Shown piece after piece: positions 1-9,189 of a DNA stretch of 64,000 bases. The number at the start of each line of letters is the position of its first letter. The stretch's first letter is position 1. The DNA comes from Amycolatopsis sp. WQ 127309 (GTDB taxonomy: Bacteria > Actinomycetota > Actinomycetes > Mycobacteriales > Pseudonocardiaceae). Under the pieces are notes generated by a model that was not told where the DNA came from, did not search any database, and saw only the letters and a list, made by a program, of their open reading frames with translations. The translations under genes were made by a program, and so were the position numbers. The stretch covers positions 4,960,001 to 5,024,000 of the forward strand of contig NZ_CP095481.1 of NCBI RefSeq assembly GCF_023023025.1. Direction: 5' to 3'.

Positions 1-60
1 GCTTCACCCGCGGGCCGGCGGTGTCCGACCGGGCGGCTGTCGACGGATCCGATCCGGCTC

Positions 61-245
61 GCGATCGGCCACGCCGAGTCGCAGGTTCTGGTGCGGATCG
101 AGTCTGCGGCGCCGACTCGCGGCCGTTTCCGGTGCGGGTCAGGACGGCCGCTTCGAGTCGCGGCCGGTTCTGGTGGGGGTCGGGACGGCCGCGTCGAGTC
201 GCGGTCGGTTCCGGTGTGGATCGGGTCGGCGGCGCCGGGTTGCGG
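61..245. repeat. 41-base tandem repeat, about 4.5 degenerate copies
   Basis: Successive copies are out of phase by 41 bases; for example the word GGACGGCCGC recurs at 142 and 183, each followed by a TCGAGTCGCGG-like stretch and a GGTTC/TGGTG-like stretch. Earlier copies near 61 and 102 are more diverged and a partial copy follows 224. Because 41 is not a multiple of 3, the array cannot encode a protein repeat, and the long open frames crossing it are composition artefacts. It lies beyond the 3' end of the yaaA-like gene. I see no gene anywhere in positions 1-339; 246-339 holds nothing I can name. Confidence 0.7.
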
Positions 246-339
246 GCACGTCCGGAATGAGCCAGCGGGCGTCGCGGCAGAGACGACCGTGCTGTGCCGT
301 GATCGGCGCCGAGCGTGGCCCCGGTGCCGGCGGGGAGTG

Positions 340-1086
340 TCAGCCTTCGGTGATCAGGTCCAGGGCGTGGTCGCCGGTGCGTTCGACCACCAGGCCCGCC
401 TTGCGGATCACCTTGGCCAGCTGGTCCACAGTGGACGGTTCGGCGCGGGTGACCGCCAGCACGTGGGCCAGGCGGCCCTTGTACGCCTTGTTGAAGTGGC
501 TGACCGTTCCGCGCTCGCCGTTGGCGTTTTCGGTGACCACGCGGACCGTCACGGCGTCCGGGCGGAGGTTGGCGAACGCCGAGTACGTGCCCGAGCGGAG
601 GTCGACCACCAGGTCGTCGATGTTCTGCAGCACCGGCTCGAGCACCGGCTTCCACATGGCGCGGATGGTGCCGAGCGCGGGCAGGGAGTTGCCGCCCGAG
701 AGGCGGTACGCCGGGATCGGGTCGGTCGCCGAGACCACGCCGAACAGCGAGGACGTCACCGCCAGGCGGCGGTGGGCCTTGGCCAGCCCGGCTCTCGTGA
801 AGCTCTTGACGTCCAGTGCGTCGTAGAGGACGCCGGTGTAGCGGCGCAGGGCCGGCATCGTCGGGGACGTCCACAGCTGCGCGTTGCGGATGACCTCGCC
901 GGCTTGGCGCTCGGTGATGCCCAGGGCCGCGATGCTGGCCGGGACGTCGCCCGCCAGCTCGACGAGCGCGTCGGCGAGCTTCGCGCGCGTCGGGTTCAGC
1001 TCGGGGAACGACAGGGCGGCGTGGTCCAGCGGGGCGCCGCGGCCGCCGTCGGCCTTGGTCTCGGAAGGGGGGAGGAGCACCAGCAC
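340..1086 (-). CDS. yaaA: YaaA family peroxide-stress protein (DUF328/UPF0246)
   Basis: 248 residues. The N-terminus reads MLVLLPPSETK, the hallmark start of the YaaA/UPF0246 family, and a conserved SHFNKAYKGRLA stretch sits in the C-terminal half. In E. coli YaaA lowers free intracellular iron during hydrogen peroxide stress, and the fold binds DNA; that role is known for the family and inferred here. Length matches the usual 240-260 residues. The gene is transcribed away from the GNAT gene that begins 55 bases away on the other strand, so the two starts share a short control region. Downstream lies only the 41-base tandem repeat. Confidence 0.9.
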   Translation of the reverse strand: MLVLLPPSETKADGGRGAPLDHAALSFPELNPTRAKLADALVELAGDVPASIAALGITERQAGEVIRNAQLWTSPTMPALRRYTGVLYDALDVKSFTRAGLAKAHRRLAVTSSLFGVVSATDPIPAYRLSGGNSLPALGTIRAMWKPVLEPVLQNIDDLVVDLRSGTYSAFANLRPDAVTVRVVTENANGERGTVSHFNKAYKGRLAHVLAVTRAEPSTVDQLAKVIRKAGLVVERTGDHALDLITEG

Positions 1087-1141
1087 GCACTGAGCGTAAA
1101 TCGGGATGCGTGGCCGGTGCCGCCCGGCCTAGCCTCGGCGC

Positions 1142-2107
1142 ATGGACCTGACCTGGCGTCCCCTCACGCTCGACGACGACGCGGCCCTCGCCCGGCTCTA
1201 CGCCGCCGCCGAGGAGGTCGACCGCACGGGTGAGCACTTCAGCACCGAAGACCTCCGCGAGGAGCTCGAAGGCCCCAACATCGACCTGGCCACGGCCAGC
1301 ACCGGCGCCTGGGCGGGCGATCGGCTCGTCGGCTACGGCCTCGTCCGCCGCCGGGACGCCGCGAACCCGGTGCACATGATCCGGCTCCAGTCGGTCGTGC
1401 ACCCGGACCACCGCGACGACGCCGTCGGCGCGCACCTGGCCGAGTGGTTCACCCGGACGAGTCGCGAGGTCCACGAGCGCGCCTTCCCGGGCGCGCCGCT
1501 CGAACTGCACCACGCCGGCCACCAGAACGAGCGCTGGATCGCCGGAGTGCTCGCCGCGGCCGGCTACGAGCACCAGCGGACGATGGTGGACATGCGCGTC
1601 GGCCTCGCCGACCTGCCGCCGCAGCCACCGCTGCCGGACGGCGTCGAGCCCGTGCCGTTCGACTTCGCGTACGACCTCGCGACGCTCGACGCCCGCAACG
1701 ACACCTTCGGCGACCACTGGGGCAGCACCGCCTACGAACCCGACGCCTGGCGCCACCTCGTCACCGGCTCCAAGGACTTCCGGCCCGACCTGTCGTTCCT
1801 CGTGCTCGACGGCGAGAAAGTCCTGGCCTTCGTGCTCAGCCACTTCTACGCGTCCGAAGCCGAGGCGACCGGCATCCGCGAGCACTACGCGACCTGGGTG
1901 GGCACCCGGGACGCGCTGCGCGGCCGCGGGGTCGCCTCCGGGCTGCTCGGTCACACCGTCCAGGCGGCGAAGGCGGCCGGGTTCGAGCGGTCGGCGCTGA
2001 ACGTCGACGTCGACAACGCGCACCGGGCGCTCGGCGTCTACGAACGGTGCGGGTTCCGCGTCGAAGACGAATGGCACGTGTACGTCAAGCCGGTGGCACG
2101 AGGTTGA
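1142..2107 (+). CDS. tandem-domain GNAT N-acetyltransferase
   Basis: 321 residues forming two GNAT folds, roughly 1-155 and 165-321. The C-terminal copy keeps an acetyl-CoA loop (ALRGRGVASGLL, about residues 260-271) followed by NVDVDNAHRALGVYERCGF, the typical last helix and strand. The N-terminal copy is more diverged. Two-domain architecture resembles mycothiol synthase MshD, but I do not see enough to assign that substrate, so the acyl acceptor is unknown. The ATG start is the first in the frame after the divergent yaaA-like gene. Its 3' end overlaps the convergent dehydrogenase gene by 23 bases. Confidence 0.85.
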   Translation: MDLTWRPLTLDDDAALARLYAAAEEVDRTGEHFSTEDLREELEGPNIDLATASTGAWAGDRLVGYGLVRRRDAANPVHMIRLQSVVHPDHRDDAVGAHLAEWFTRTSREVHERAFPGAPLELHHAGHQNERWIAGVLAAAGYEHQRTMVDMRVGLADLPPQPPLPDGVEPVPFDFAYDLATLDARNDTFGDHWGSTAYEPDAWRHLVTGSKDFRPDLSFLVLDGEKVLAFVLSHFYASEAEATGIREHYATWVGTRDALRGRGVASGLLGHTVQAAKAAGFERSALNVDVDNAHRALGVYERCGFRVEDEWHVYVKPVARG

Positions 2108-2990
2108 GCAGCTCCTCGCCCCGCGCGTACCGCCGCAGCTGGTCCGCGGCCAGCTTCTTGGCGCGCGGGTAGAACGACGCCGAGCCACCCGCGATGTGCG
2201 GCGTCAGGACGACGCCCGGCACCGTCCACAGTGGATGGCCGGCCGGCAGTGGCTCCGGGTCCACGACGTCGAGGGCGGCACGGAGCCGCCCGGCTCGCGT
2301 CTGCGCCAGCAGGGCTTCCGTATCGATCGCCGTGCCGCGGCCGACGTTGACCACCAGGGCGCCCTCGGGGAGCGTGGCCAGCTCGGGGGCTCCGAACAGG
2401 CCGCGCGTCGCGGGGGTGTCGGGCAGCACGAGCACCACGATGTCGGCCTCGGGCAGCAACGAGGGCAGCTCGGCGACGCCGTGCACGCCCGCGTCCGGAC
2501 GCGCGCGGCTCGCCACCCTGGTCACCAGAGCTTCGGCCGCCAGCAGCTGGCGCTCGATCGCCTGCCCGATCGAGCCGTAGCCGACCAGGAGCACCCGGCT
2601 GTCCGCGAGCGACCGCGTGTGCTCGCGAACCCACTCCCGGCGCTCCTGCTGGGCGAACCAGCGGGGCAGGTCCCGCTGGCTCGCGTGGATCAGCGCCAGG
2701 GTGTGCTCGGCGACGCTCAGGTCGTGCAGGCCGCGTCCGTTGGCCAGGCGGACGCCGGCGGGCAGCAGCGGGACCAGGGCCTCCACCCCGGCCGACAGGG
2801 CCTGCACCACGCGCAACGAGGGCAGGTCCTTGATCAGCCGGGGTGGTTCCGGTCCGCGGTCGTACGGCAGCACGTAGAACTCGACACCGTCGAGGGCCGG
2901 CGGAGGCGCGCCAAGACCGTCGTAATACGCGGCCTCGATCCCCTCCGGCACTTCGATATCGGTCCACGGCAGCAGTACGCGAGCGCTCAT
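2085..2990 (-). CDS. D-2-hydroxyacid dehydrogenase, NAD(P)-binding
   Basis: 301 residues from the ATG at 2990 (MSARVLLPW). An open frame continues upstream, but the extra residues are Arg/Gly-rich and not conserved-looking, so I take the internal ATG. The Rossmann motif VGYGSIGQ, the substrate-binding Arg region VNVGRGTAID and the catalytic His in LTPHIAGGS mark the D-isomer-specific 2-hydroxyacid dehydrogenase family (phosphoglycerate, glyoxylate and hydroxypyruvate reductase relatives). The N-terminal substrate domain is diverged, so the natural substrate cannot be named. It is convergent with and overlaps the GNAT gene; upstream on the same strand is a VOC-family gene. Confidence 0.88.
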   Translation of the reverse strand: MSARVLLPWTDIEVPEGIEAAYYDGLGAPPPALDGVEFYVLPYDRGPEPPRLIKDLPSLRVVQALSAGVEALVPLLPAGVRLANGRGLHDLSVAEHTLALIHASQRDLPRWFAQQERREWVREHTRSLADSRVLLVGYGSIGQAIERQLLAAEALVTRVASRARPDAGVHGVAELPSLLPEADIVVLVLPDTPATRGLFGAPELATLPEGALVVNVGRGTAIDTEALLAQTRAGRLRAALDVVDPEPLPAGHPLWTVPGVVLTPHIAGGSASFYPRAKKLAADQLRRYARGEELLNLVPPA

Positions 2991-3046
2991 GCCGCCAGTT
3001 CTACCCGCGCCGCCGCGGCGACGCGGAGTGGACCGGCAGCCGGGAA

Positions 3047-3403
3047 CTACCCGTCGTGCGAACCGGACACGCAGAACTCGTTGCCCTCGGGATCCGAGAG
3101 CACCGTCCACGCGAAGCCCGGCACCTCGTGCTGCGCCTGCTCGGTCGCGCCGAGCGCCACCAGCCGTTTCACCTCCTGTTCCCGGTCTTCGGCACCGAGG
3201 TCGATGTGGACCCTGTTCTTGCCCGCGCGTGGTTCGGGCACCCGCTGGAGCCCCAGCGACAGCCCGCCCTCCGGTGGGGCGAGGAACAGGAACTCGCCCT
3301 CGAAGTCCTGGGCGACGGTCGTGCCGAGCGCCGCTGTCCAGAACTCCGCCAGCCCGCGCGGATCCGCGCAGTCGATCGTGATCATGGCCATGCGAAGTTT
3401 CAT
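3047..3403 (-). CDS. VOC (glyoxalase/bleomycin resistance) superfamily protein
   Basis: 118 residues from the ATG at 3403 (MKLRMAMITIDCADP). A TTG at 3433 would add ten residues, but the ATG places the first beta strand in the usual position. The start ITIDCADPRGLAEFWTAALG and the end WTVLSDPEGNEFCV are the paired beta-alpha-beta-beta-beta signatures of the family, whose members bind metal and act on small substrates or sequester drugs. No substrate can be inferred. The stop lies 57 bases upstream of the dehydrogenase start, so the two may be co-transcribed. Confidence 0.82.
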   Translation of the reverse strand: MKLRMAMITIDCADPRGLAEFWTAALGTTVAQDFEGEFLFLAPPEGGLSLGLQRVPEPRAGKNRVHIDLGAEDREQEVKRLVALGATEQAQHEVPGFAWTVLSDPEGNEFCVSGSHDG

Positions 3404-3526
3404 GACCGGAACGCTAGCGATCACCACCGACAAAAACGGGCGTCGAGTAACCCGTTGGAGTCACGGCGGGGGGAGTGACTACCCTGAACGGGACTTTCAC
3501 ACCCGCCTGGCGCAGGGAGCCCCGCA

Positions 3527-5275
3527 GTGATCACCAGGACTTCGTCGTTGTTCCTTCGCACGTTGCGCGAGGATCCGGCGGACGCCGAGGTACCGAGCCA
3601 CCGGCTCCTGGTACGCGCCGGCTACGTCCGCCGGGTCGCCCCGGGCGGGTACTCGTGGCTGCCCCTGGGCCTGCGCGTGCTGCGCCGCGTCGAGGCCGTC
3701 GTGCGCGACGAGATGAACGCCATCGGCGCGCAGGAGATCCAGTTCCCCGCGCTGCTGCCGAAGGAGCCCTACGAGGCGACCGGCCGCTGGACCGAGTACG
3801 GCGACAGCCTCTTCCGCCTGAAGGACCGCAAAGGCGCCGACTACCTGCTCGGCCCGACCCACGAAGAGCTCTTCACCCTAACGGTCAAGGGCGAGTTCAG
3901 CTCGTACCGCGACTACCCCGTCACGCTGTACCAGATCCAGACGAAGTACCGCGACGAAGCGCGCCCCCGCGCCGGGATCCTGCGCGGCCGCGAGTTCGTC
4001 ATGAAGGACTCGTACTCCTTCGACCTCGACGACGAGGGCCTCGAGCGCTCCTACCAGGCGCACCGCGCCGCCTACACCAAGCTGTTCGACCGCCTCGGCC
4101 TCGAGTACGTCGTGGTCAAGGCGACGTCGGGGGCGATGGGCGGCTCGGCGTCGGAGGAGTTCCTCGCGGTCGCCGAGACGGGTGAGGACACCTACGTCCG
4201 CAGCACCGAGTCGGGCTACGCGGCGAACGTCGAAGCCGTCGTGACGCCCGCGCCCGCCGCGCAGCCGACCGAAGGCCGGCCCGAGGCGCAGGAGCACCAC
4301 ACGCCGGGCACGCCGACCATCGAGTCGCTGGTGAACTTCCTCAACGCGGCCGGGCTCGGCCGCGAGTTCACCGCCGCCGACACGCTGAAGAACGTCATGC
4401 TCAAGGCGCGTCAGCCGGGTGCGAAGGAGTGGGAGCTGGTCTGCGTCGCGCTCCCCGGTGACCGCGAAGTGGACATGAAGCGCCTCGAAGCGTCGCTCGA
4501 GCCCGCCGAGGTCGAGCTGCTCGAAGAGGCCGACTTCAAGGCGAACCCGTTCCTGGTCAAGGGGTACATCGGCCCGAAGGCGCTGCAGGACAACGGCGTG
4601 CGCTACCTCGCCGACCCGCGGATCGCGCCCGGCACCGCCTGGGTCACCGGGGCCGACAAGGCCGACCACCACGTCGTCGACCTGCTCGCGGGCCGCGACT
4701 TCACCCCGGACGGCACCATCGAGGCCGCCGAGGTCCGCGAGGGCGACGCGTCGCCGGACGGCCACGGCACCCTGGTCGCCGCGCGCGGCATCGAGATCGG
4801 GCACATCTTCCAGCTCGGCCGCAAGTACGCCGACGCCTTCGAGCTGGACGCGCTCGGCCCCGACTCGAAGCCGATCCGGATCACGATGGGCTCCTACGGC
4901 GTGGGCGTCTCGCGGCTGGTCGGCGTGCTCGCCGAGCAGAACCACGACGAGCTCGGCCTGATCTGGCCGCGCGAGGTGTCGCCGTTCGACGTGCACATCG
5001 TCATCGCGGGCAAGGACGACGCGGTTCGCGCCGGCGCCGAGAAGCTCGCCGCCGAGCTCGACACGGCCGGTCTCGAGATCATCCTCGACGACCGCAAGGC
5101 GACCCCGGGTGTCAAGTTCGCCGACGCCGAGCTGGTCGGCGTGCCGACCATCCTGGTGGTCGGGCGCGGCCTGGCCAACGGCGTCGTCGAGGTCAAGGAC
5201 CGGCGCACCGGCGAGCGCGAAGAGATCGCGGTCGACGCCGTCGTCGAGCACCTGGTCAAGCTCGTCCGGTCGTAA
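3527..5275 (+). CDS. proS: Prolyl-tRNA synthetase, bacterial type with editing domain
   Basis: 582 residues, GTG start preceded by AGGGAG. Class II synthetase motifs are visible: [19 protein letters not shown] near the N-terminus, motif 2 around [23 protein letters not shown] cut into the usual YRDE...R form, and motif 3 [11 protein letters not shown] near residue 450. Between motifs 2 and 3, roughly residues 225-400, lies a YbaK-like insertion that hydrolyses mischarged Ala-tRNA(Pro). A C-terminal anticodon-binding domain follows. It charges tRNA(Pro) in the cytoplasm. A weak promoter candidate (TTGGAG at 3455, TACCCT at 3480, spacing 19) lies upstream. The stop overlaps the start of the next gene as TAATG. 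Confidence 0.97.
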   Translation: MITRTSSLFLRTLREDPADAEVPSHRLLVRAGYVRRVAPGGYSWLPLGLRVLRRVEAVVRDEMNAIGAQEIQFPALLPKEPYEATGRWTEYGDSLFRLKDRKGADYLLGPTHEELFTLTVKGEFSSYRDYPVTLYQIQTKYRDEARPRAGILRGREFVMKDSYSFDLDDEGLERSYQAHRAAYTKLFDRLGLEYVVVKATSGAMGGSASEEFLAVAETGEDTYVRSTESGYAANVEAVVTPAPAAQPTEGRPEAQEHHTPGTPTIESLVNFLNAAGLGREFTAADTLKNVMLKARQPGAKEWELVCVALPGDREVDMKRLEASLEPAEVELLEEADFKANPFLVKGYIGPKALQDNGVRYLADPRIAPGTAWVTGADKADHHVVDLLAGRDFTPDGTIEAAEVREGDASPDGHGTLVAARGIEIGHIFQLGRKYADAFELDALGPDSKPIRITMGSYGVGVSRLVGVLAEQNHDELGLIWPREVSPFDVHIVIAGKDDAVRAGAEKLAAELDTAGLEIILDDRKATPGVKFADAELVGVPTILVVGRGLANGVVEVKDRRTGEREEIAVDAVVEHLVKLVRS

Positions 5276-6273
5276 TGGGCCGGTTCCGGCGGCGTGACGG
5301 GACAACGCCGGGGTACGAGGACAACGCGGCGCTCCGCGGGTTCGGTGGTTACGAGCCCGCGGACGCGCCGCGCTTCCCATCCGGCGGCTTCGGGACTCCA
5401 CCGGCCGAAGCGCCCCACGTCGAGACTCCGCACATCGAGACTCCGCACGTTGAGATTCCGCGTGCTGAGCCGAAGCGGATCCGTCCCGCCGCGAAGCCGC
5501 CGAAGTGGCGACGCTCGTCGCGGGCGCCGTGGGTCGGGCTGGTCCTGATCGCGCTGATCGCCGGGGTGCTGAACGCTTTCGGCGTCGGCAAGCCGCACCG
5601 GCCGTCGTCGACGCCGGCGCCGCTGCCGCCGCTGGTCGTGACGCCGTCGCCGCGGGTGACCGTGCCCGCCGCGGTGAGCGGCTGGCTGTCCGTCGCAGGC
5701 AAGGACGGCTCGTACGCCTACGACGTGCCGCCGAACTGGGAACCCGCACCCACCACCGTGCACGGCTGGGAGAAGACCGGCGCGGCCCCGGGCATCACGC
5801 TCGTCACGAGCGCGTTCCTGGGCCGGAACTTCTGCCGGAAGAGCGACCTCGGCGGTGCGGGCGTCAAGACCGAACCCCTGGGCGACCCCGGCGCCGCGGC
5901 GCGCAAGGCCGTCACGGACCTCGGCGTCAGCGCGTACAGCCCGGACAACGGGCCGCCGGCCGCGGTGACGCCGGACGCGGGCACGGACGCCCAGGTCACG
6001 AAGGCCGACGGCACCAAGGCGCCGGCCCGGATCGTCGTCGCCGACGTGATCCCGTCGGACACCGGGGAATGCGCGGCGAAGCACGCGGTGGTCGCGGCCA
6101 TGGCCTTCACCGGTGCCGACGCCGTGACGTCCGGTGTCGTGGTGGCGTACGCGGACGCCGACCGTTCCGGCCCCACGATCCGCGACGACCTGGTGCGGAT
6201 CCTCCAGAGCTATCGGTTCGTCCCGGCGGCGGACCGCGGCACGATGACGCCGCCGCCGACCACCTACCGCTGA
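5275..6273 (+). CDS. single-pass membrane protein with exported C-terminal domain, unknown function
   Basis: 332 residues. The ATG overlaps the proS stop (TAATG), so translation is probably coupled. A cytoplasmic N-terminal region of about 85 residues carries a short repeat (HVETPHIETPHVEIP) followed by a basic patch. One membrane helix (APWVGLVLIALIAGVL) comes at about residues 83-100, then a Pro/Thr linker and an exported domain beginning near VSGWLSVAGKDGSYAYDVPPNWEP. Two cysteines (FCRKS and GECAAK) could form a disulfide. I recognise the domain only as one seen in actinomycete membrane proteins and assign no function. Confidence 0.75.
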   Translation: MGRFRRRDGTTPGYEDNAALRGFGGYEPADAPRFPSGGFGTPPAEAPHVETPHIETPHVEIPRAEPKRIRPAAKPPKWRRSSRAPWVGLVLIALIAGVLNAFGVGKPHRPSSTPAPLPPLVVTPSPRVTVPAAVSGWLSVAGKDGSYAYDVPPNWEPAPTTVHGWEKTGAAPGITLVTSAFLGRNFCRKSDLGGAGVKTEPLGDPGAAARKAVTDLGVSAYSPDNGPPAAVTPDAGTDAQVTKADGTKAPARIVVADVIPSDTGECAAKHAVVAAMAFTGADAVTSGVVVAYADADRSGPTIRDDLVRILQSYRFVPAADRGTMTPPPTTYR

Positions 6274-6299
6274 ACGCCGGGGTCCGGCAGGCTGGGCCC

Positions 6300-6962
6300 A
6301 TGGACAAGCGGCTCGCACGGCTTCGCGCCGGTGCGTTCGGCGTCCTGGGCGTCGCCGGGTTCCTGCTCCTCTTCGGACCGCTGCTGGCCAAGGCCTGGAG
6401 CTGGACGACGCGGAGCCGCAGCCCGGAGTGGTGGGGTGCGGCCGGGCAGTGGGCGGGGGCCGTCGGGACCGTCGCCGCCGTGGCCGTCGCGCTGTGGATC
6501 GCCATCCGGGACGGGCGGGTGGCCCGGAAGGACCGGCGGCAGCGGGACGCGCGCGAGCGGCAGGAGCAGGCCGCGAAGGTCACCGCGTGGATCGAACGGG
6601 TCGAGCACCGGACCTGCATGGTCGTGGCCAACGCCAATGCCGAGGCGATCAACCACGTCGTCGTGTCGTTCGACCTCGTGCGGAGCCTGCCGATGACCGG
6701 CTCCACCCTGCACCGCGGGCCGGAGATCGAAGACGACGAATACCTCTACGCCGTGCTGCCGCCGGGGAAGTGGCGCATGGCGGTCCCCGAAGCGCGGCTC
6801 GGCACGGAGCTGACGCCCGGGGTGATGGTCGCGTTCAGCGACTCGCACAACGGGCACTGGCTCCGGCTGACCGACGGCGCCCTGATCGAGAAGGACCAGA
6901 ACGTCGTCAGCCGCCGGAGGATCCTTTTCCCGCAACGGATCAGCGTCCCCGAGAGCTACTGA
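6300..6962 (+). CDS. small two-helix membrane protein, unknown function
   Basis: 220 residues from ATG at 6300 (MDKRLARLRAGAFGVLG). Two hydrophobic helices lie in the first 80 residues (about 10-30 and 45-72), followed by a strongly charged helix (RDGRVARKDRRQRDARERQEQAAK) that looks like a coiled coil, then a beta-rich soluble domain ending in VPESY. The pattern 'WWGAAGQWAGAVGTVAAVAVALW' recurs in many actinomycete membrane proteins, but I know of no function. It starts 27 bases after the preceding gene. Its 3' end overlaps the convergent lysyltransferase-like gene by 23 bases. Confidence 0.7.
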   Translation: MDKRLARLRAGAFGVLGVAGFLLLFGPLLAKAWSWTTRSRSPEWWGAAGQWAGAVGTVAAVAVALWIAIRDGRVARKDRRQRDARERQEQAAKVTAWIERVEHRTCMVVANANAEAINHVVVSFDLVRSLPMTGSTLHRGPEIEDDEYLYAVLPPGKWRMAVPEARLGTELTPGVMVAFSDSHNGHWLRLTDGALIEKDQNVVSRRRILFPQRISVPESY

Positions 6963-9066
6963 CCAGCTTCGCCAGTTCGCGCAGCCGGACGTCCGGCAGG
7001 TACGCGCGGCTCAGCGCCAGGCCGATGCGCGGCAGGTCGGCTTCGTCGCGGAACGCCAGGTACAGCGGGACGTGCCGCGGCTGGAACTTCGCCTTGAACG
7101 CGTGCAGCGAGCGGAACCCGTAGTACGGCTCCATCACGCGGCCCAGCGACTCCAGCGTCCGGTCGATCGTGCGCGTGGGCGCCCCGTCGGCGCTGCGGGC
7201 CAGCGGAGCACCGGACAGGGAAACGAACCGGGCACCCTCTTCGCGGAAGGCCACGCAGGCCGACGCGATGAGGAACTCCATCACCGGCCGGAAGCCGTGG
7301 GCGCTGCGGCGCATGACGTCCAGCGTCCAGCCGCCGACCTTGCCCGCGCCCGTGTAGACCGGGAGCCAGGACGTCACGCCGTGGACGACGCCCTCGGCGT
7401 CCACCGCGAGGCCGACGCGGGTCGCCGGGTCCATCGCCTCGTCGAGGCCGCCGAGGGTGAAACCCATCTCCGGCATGGCCTTGTCCGACATCCACTCCTC
7501 CGACAACGCCCGGACCTGGGCGAGGATGGGTTCCGGCTGGTCGGCCAAGCGGACCAGCCGGAAGTCGATGTGCTGCTTGGCCGCCTTGTTCAGCGCGGAC
7601 CGGACGTCCTGCCACGCCTTGCCGCGGAACTCGAGGCCGTCGAGGTCGAGCACGTTGTCCTCGGCCACCTGGACGTGCTGCCAGCCCAGCTCGCCGGTCG
7701 CCGCGACGGTGGCCTCGGTCGCCGAGAACACGCACGGCACCAGGCCGGAGTTCTCGCACATGGCGGCGAACTCGGTGACCGTCGCGGCCGCGGTGCCGTC
7801 CGGCGCGATCGGGTCGCCGAGCGCGACGGCGACGCCCGCGTGCTTGCGGTAGGCGAGGTAGGAGCGGCCGTCCTCGCGGACGAAGTACGTGTTGCGCGGC
7901 CACGTCGTCATCCACGACAGCGTGCTGCCGCCGTGCCGTCCGAGCAGCGTGCGGGCCAGTGCCACCCCCGGGCCCTGGGCGTGGCGCCGCAGCCGGCGTC
8001 GCGAAGGCACCCGGAAAGCGTGACGTCCGGCGATCAGGACGATCAGCTCGACCGTCCACAAGAGATTGTCCACGAAGAACAGCGGCAGGCCGGCGGTGTC
8101 GTAGTCGCCGCCGAAGACGTCGGCCAGCCCGATCAGGGTGGCGGCCGCGAGCCCTTGCAGCGTCACGAACACCGAGAGCGCGACGGCCCAGCGCCACGCG
8201 ACCCGGCCGCCCTTGCGCAGGCCGTTGAGCATCGGCACCACCAGCAGGACGAGGATCGCCAGCTCCGGCGCCGTCAGCGAAACGCCTTCCGCGGAACCGA
8301 AGGGGCCGTCGCCGGGCACCAGGAACATCACGACTTCGGCGACGGTGAGCAGCAGCAGGCCGGCGACGGTCAGCAGCCGCCACTCCCGCACGTTCGGTCC
8401 CGCGGTGTCGGTCGTGCCGCGCGGGCCGACGAGCCGCTTCCCGAGCGGGATGGCCAGCGCCAGCGCGAAGAAGTGCACGAGGTCGGCGAGCGTGCCGACG
8501 TAGATGATCGCGACGCCGGCGTACACGCACAGCCCGGCCCGCAGCCGCAGGCGCCACGGCGGCCGCAGCGTCGCGCTGGCGACCGCGACGGCAGCGAGCG
8601 CGCCGCCGGAGAACCCGACGTCGAGACTGCCCGCCATCCGCTCGGCCCACAGCCAGCCGGAGTTGCGGCTCAGCGCGAGGAACTGGGTGGCGACGAGCAC
8701 CGAGACGAACTGGCCGCCGATCGTCACGGCCATCGCGCGCCGCGTCCCCAGCTGCCACTCGGCGAAGCCCGCGAAGAGCGCGAAGCTGCCGACCATCGGG
8801 AGGTAGTACCAGGGGATGACGGCGAAGAAGGGCCCGGTGAGCATCGTCCACCAGCGGCCCACCTCCAGCGACGGCAATCCGTAGGCGACGAACGGGTAGG
8901 CCGCGCGGTCTTCGGCGGCGCTCCAGAGCGCCCCGGTCGCGACGGCCAGCACGAGCATGGCGAGGACGACACCGCTGGTGAACGGCAGTCGTCGCCTCAG
9001 TACCGCGACCGTGCCGCGGATGCGTCCCCCTCCGGCGGGCAGGCCCACCGACGCTGTTTCAGTCAT
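6940..9066 (-). CDS. rhomboid-like membrane domain fused to phosphatidylglycerol lysyltransferase-type (DUF2156) domain
   Basis: 708 residues from ATG at 9066; another ATG at 9102 is possible, and neither has a clear ribosome site. Residues 1-370 contain several membrane helices; one stretch (FALFAGFAEWQLG) resembles a rhomboid-type core without an obvious catalytic Ser-His pair. The C-terminal 330 residues are a DUF2156/LPG-synthase domain with two GNAT-like halves (ending in AFKAKFQPRHVPLYLAF). MprF-family enzymes move an aminoacyl group from aminoacyl-tRNA to membrane lipid and so protect against cationic peptides; the domain match is seen, the lipid and amino acid are inferred. No lysyl-tRNA synthetase domain is attached, unlike mycobacterial LysX. 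Confidence 0.82.
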   Translation of the reverse strand: MTETASVGLPAGGGRIRGTVAVLRRRLPFTSGVVLAMLVLAVATGALWSAAEDRAAYPFVAYGLPSLEVGRWWTMLTGPFFAVIPWYYLPMVGSFALFAGFAEWQLGTRRAMAVTIGGQFVSVLVATQFLALSRNSGWLWAERMAGSLDVGFSGGALAAVAVASATLRPPWRLRLRAGLCVYAGVAIIYVGTLADLVHFFALALAIPLGKRLVGPRGTTDTAGPNVREWRLLTVAGLLLLTVAEVVMFLVPGDGPFGSAEGVSLTAPELAILVLLVVPMLNGLRKGGRVAWRWAVALSVFVTLQGLAAATLIGLADVFGGDYDTAGLPLFFVDNLLWTVELIVLIAGRHAFRVPSRRRLRRHAQGPGVALARTLLGRHGGSTLSWMTTWPRNTYFVREDGRSYLAYRKHAGVAVALGDPIAPDGTAAATVTEFAAMCENSGLVPCVFSATEATVAATGELGWQHVQVAEDNVLDLDGLEFRGKAWQDVRSALNKAAKQHIDFRLVRLADQPEPILAQVRALSEEWMSDKAMPEMGFTLGGLDEAMDPATRVGLAVDAEGVVHGVTSWLPVYTGAGKVGGWTLDVMRRSAHGFRPVMEFLIASACVAFREEGARFVSLSGAPLARSADGAPTRTIDRTLESLGRVMEPYYGFRSLHAFKAKFQPRHVPLYLAFRDEADLPRIGLALSRAYLPDVRLRELAKLVSSSRGR

Positions 9067-9189
9067 GCTCAGAAGTCTGGCGAGCGCGGCCGCTCCGGAC
9101 ATCCGACGCCAGAGCGAGATTTCCCTTAGGGGAGTCCTCCTCCGGAGTGAGGGTCATCCCGGTCCCGAGGACGATGACCTTCGGGGTCG

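Noticed and set aside
61..245. Protein-coding repeat gene
   Set aside because: The 41-base period changes frame at every copy and all three frames remain open only because stops are rare at this composition.
3878..5749. 623-residue minus-strand open frame antisense to proS
   Set aside because: Arg/Val/Asp-rich composition and exact codon-phase alignment to proS mark it as a shadow of high-G+C coding DNA; the same reasoning removes dozens of other long antisense frames, such as 7072-9129 and 48319-49700.
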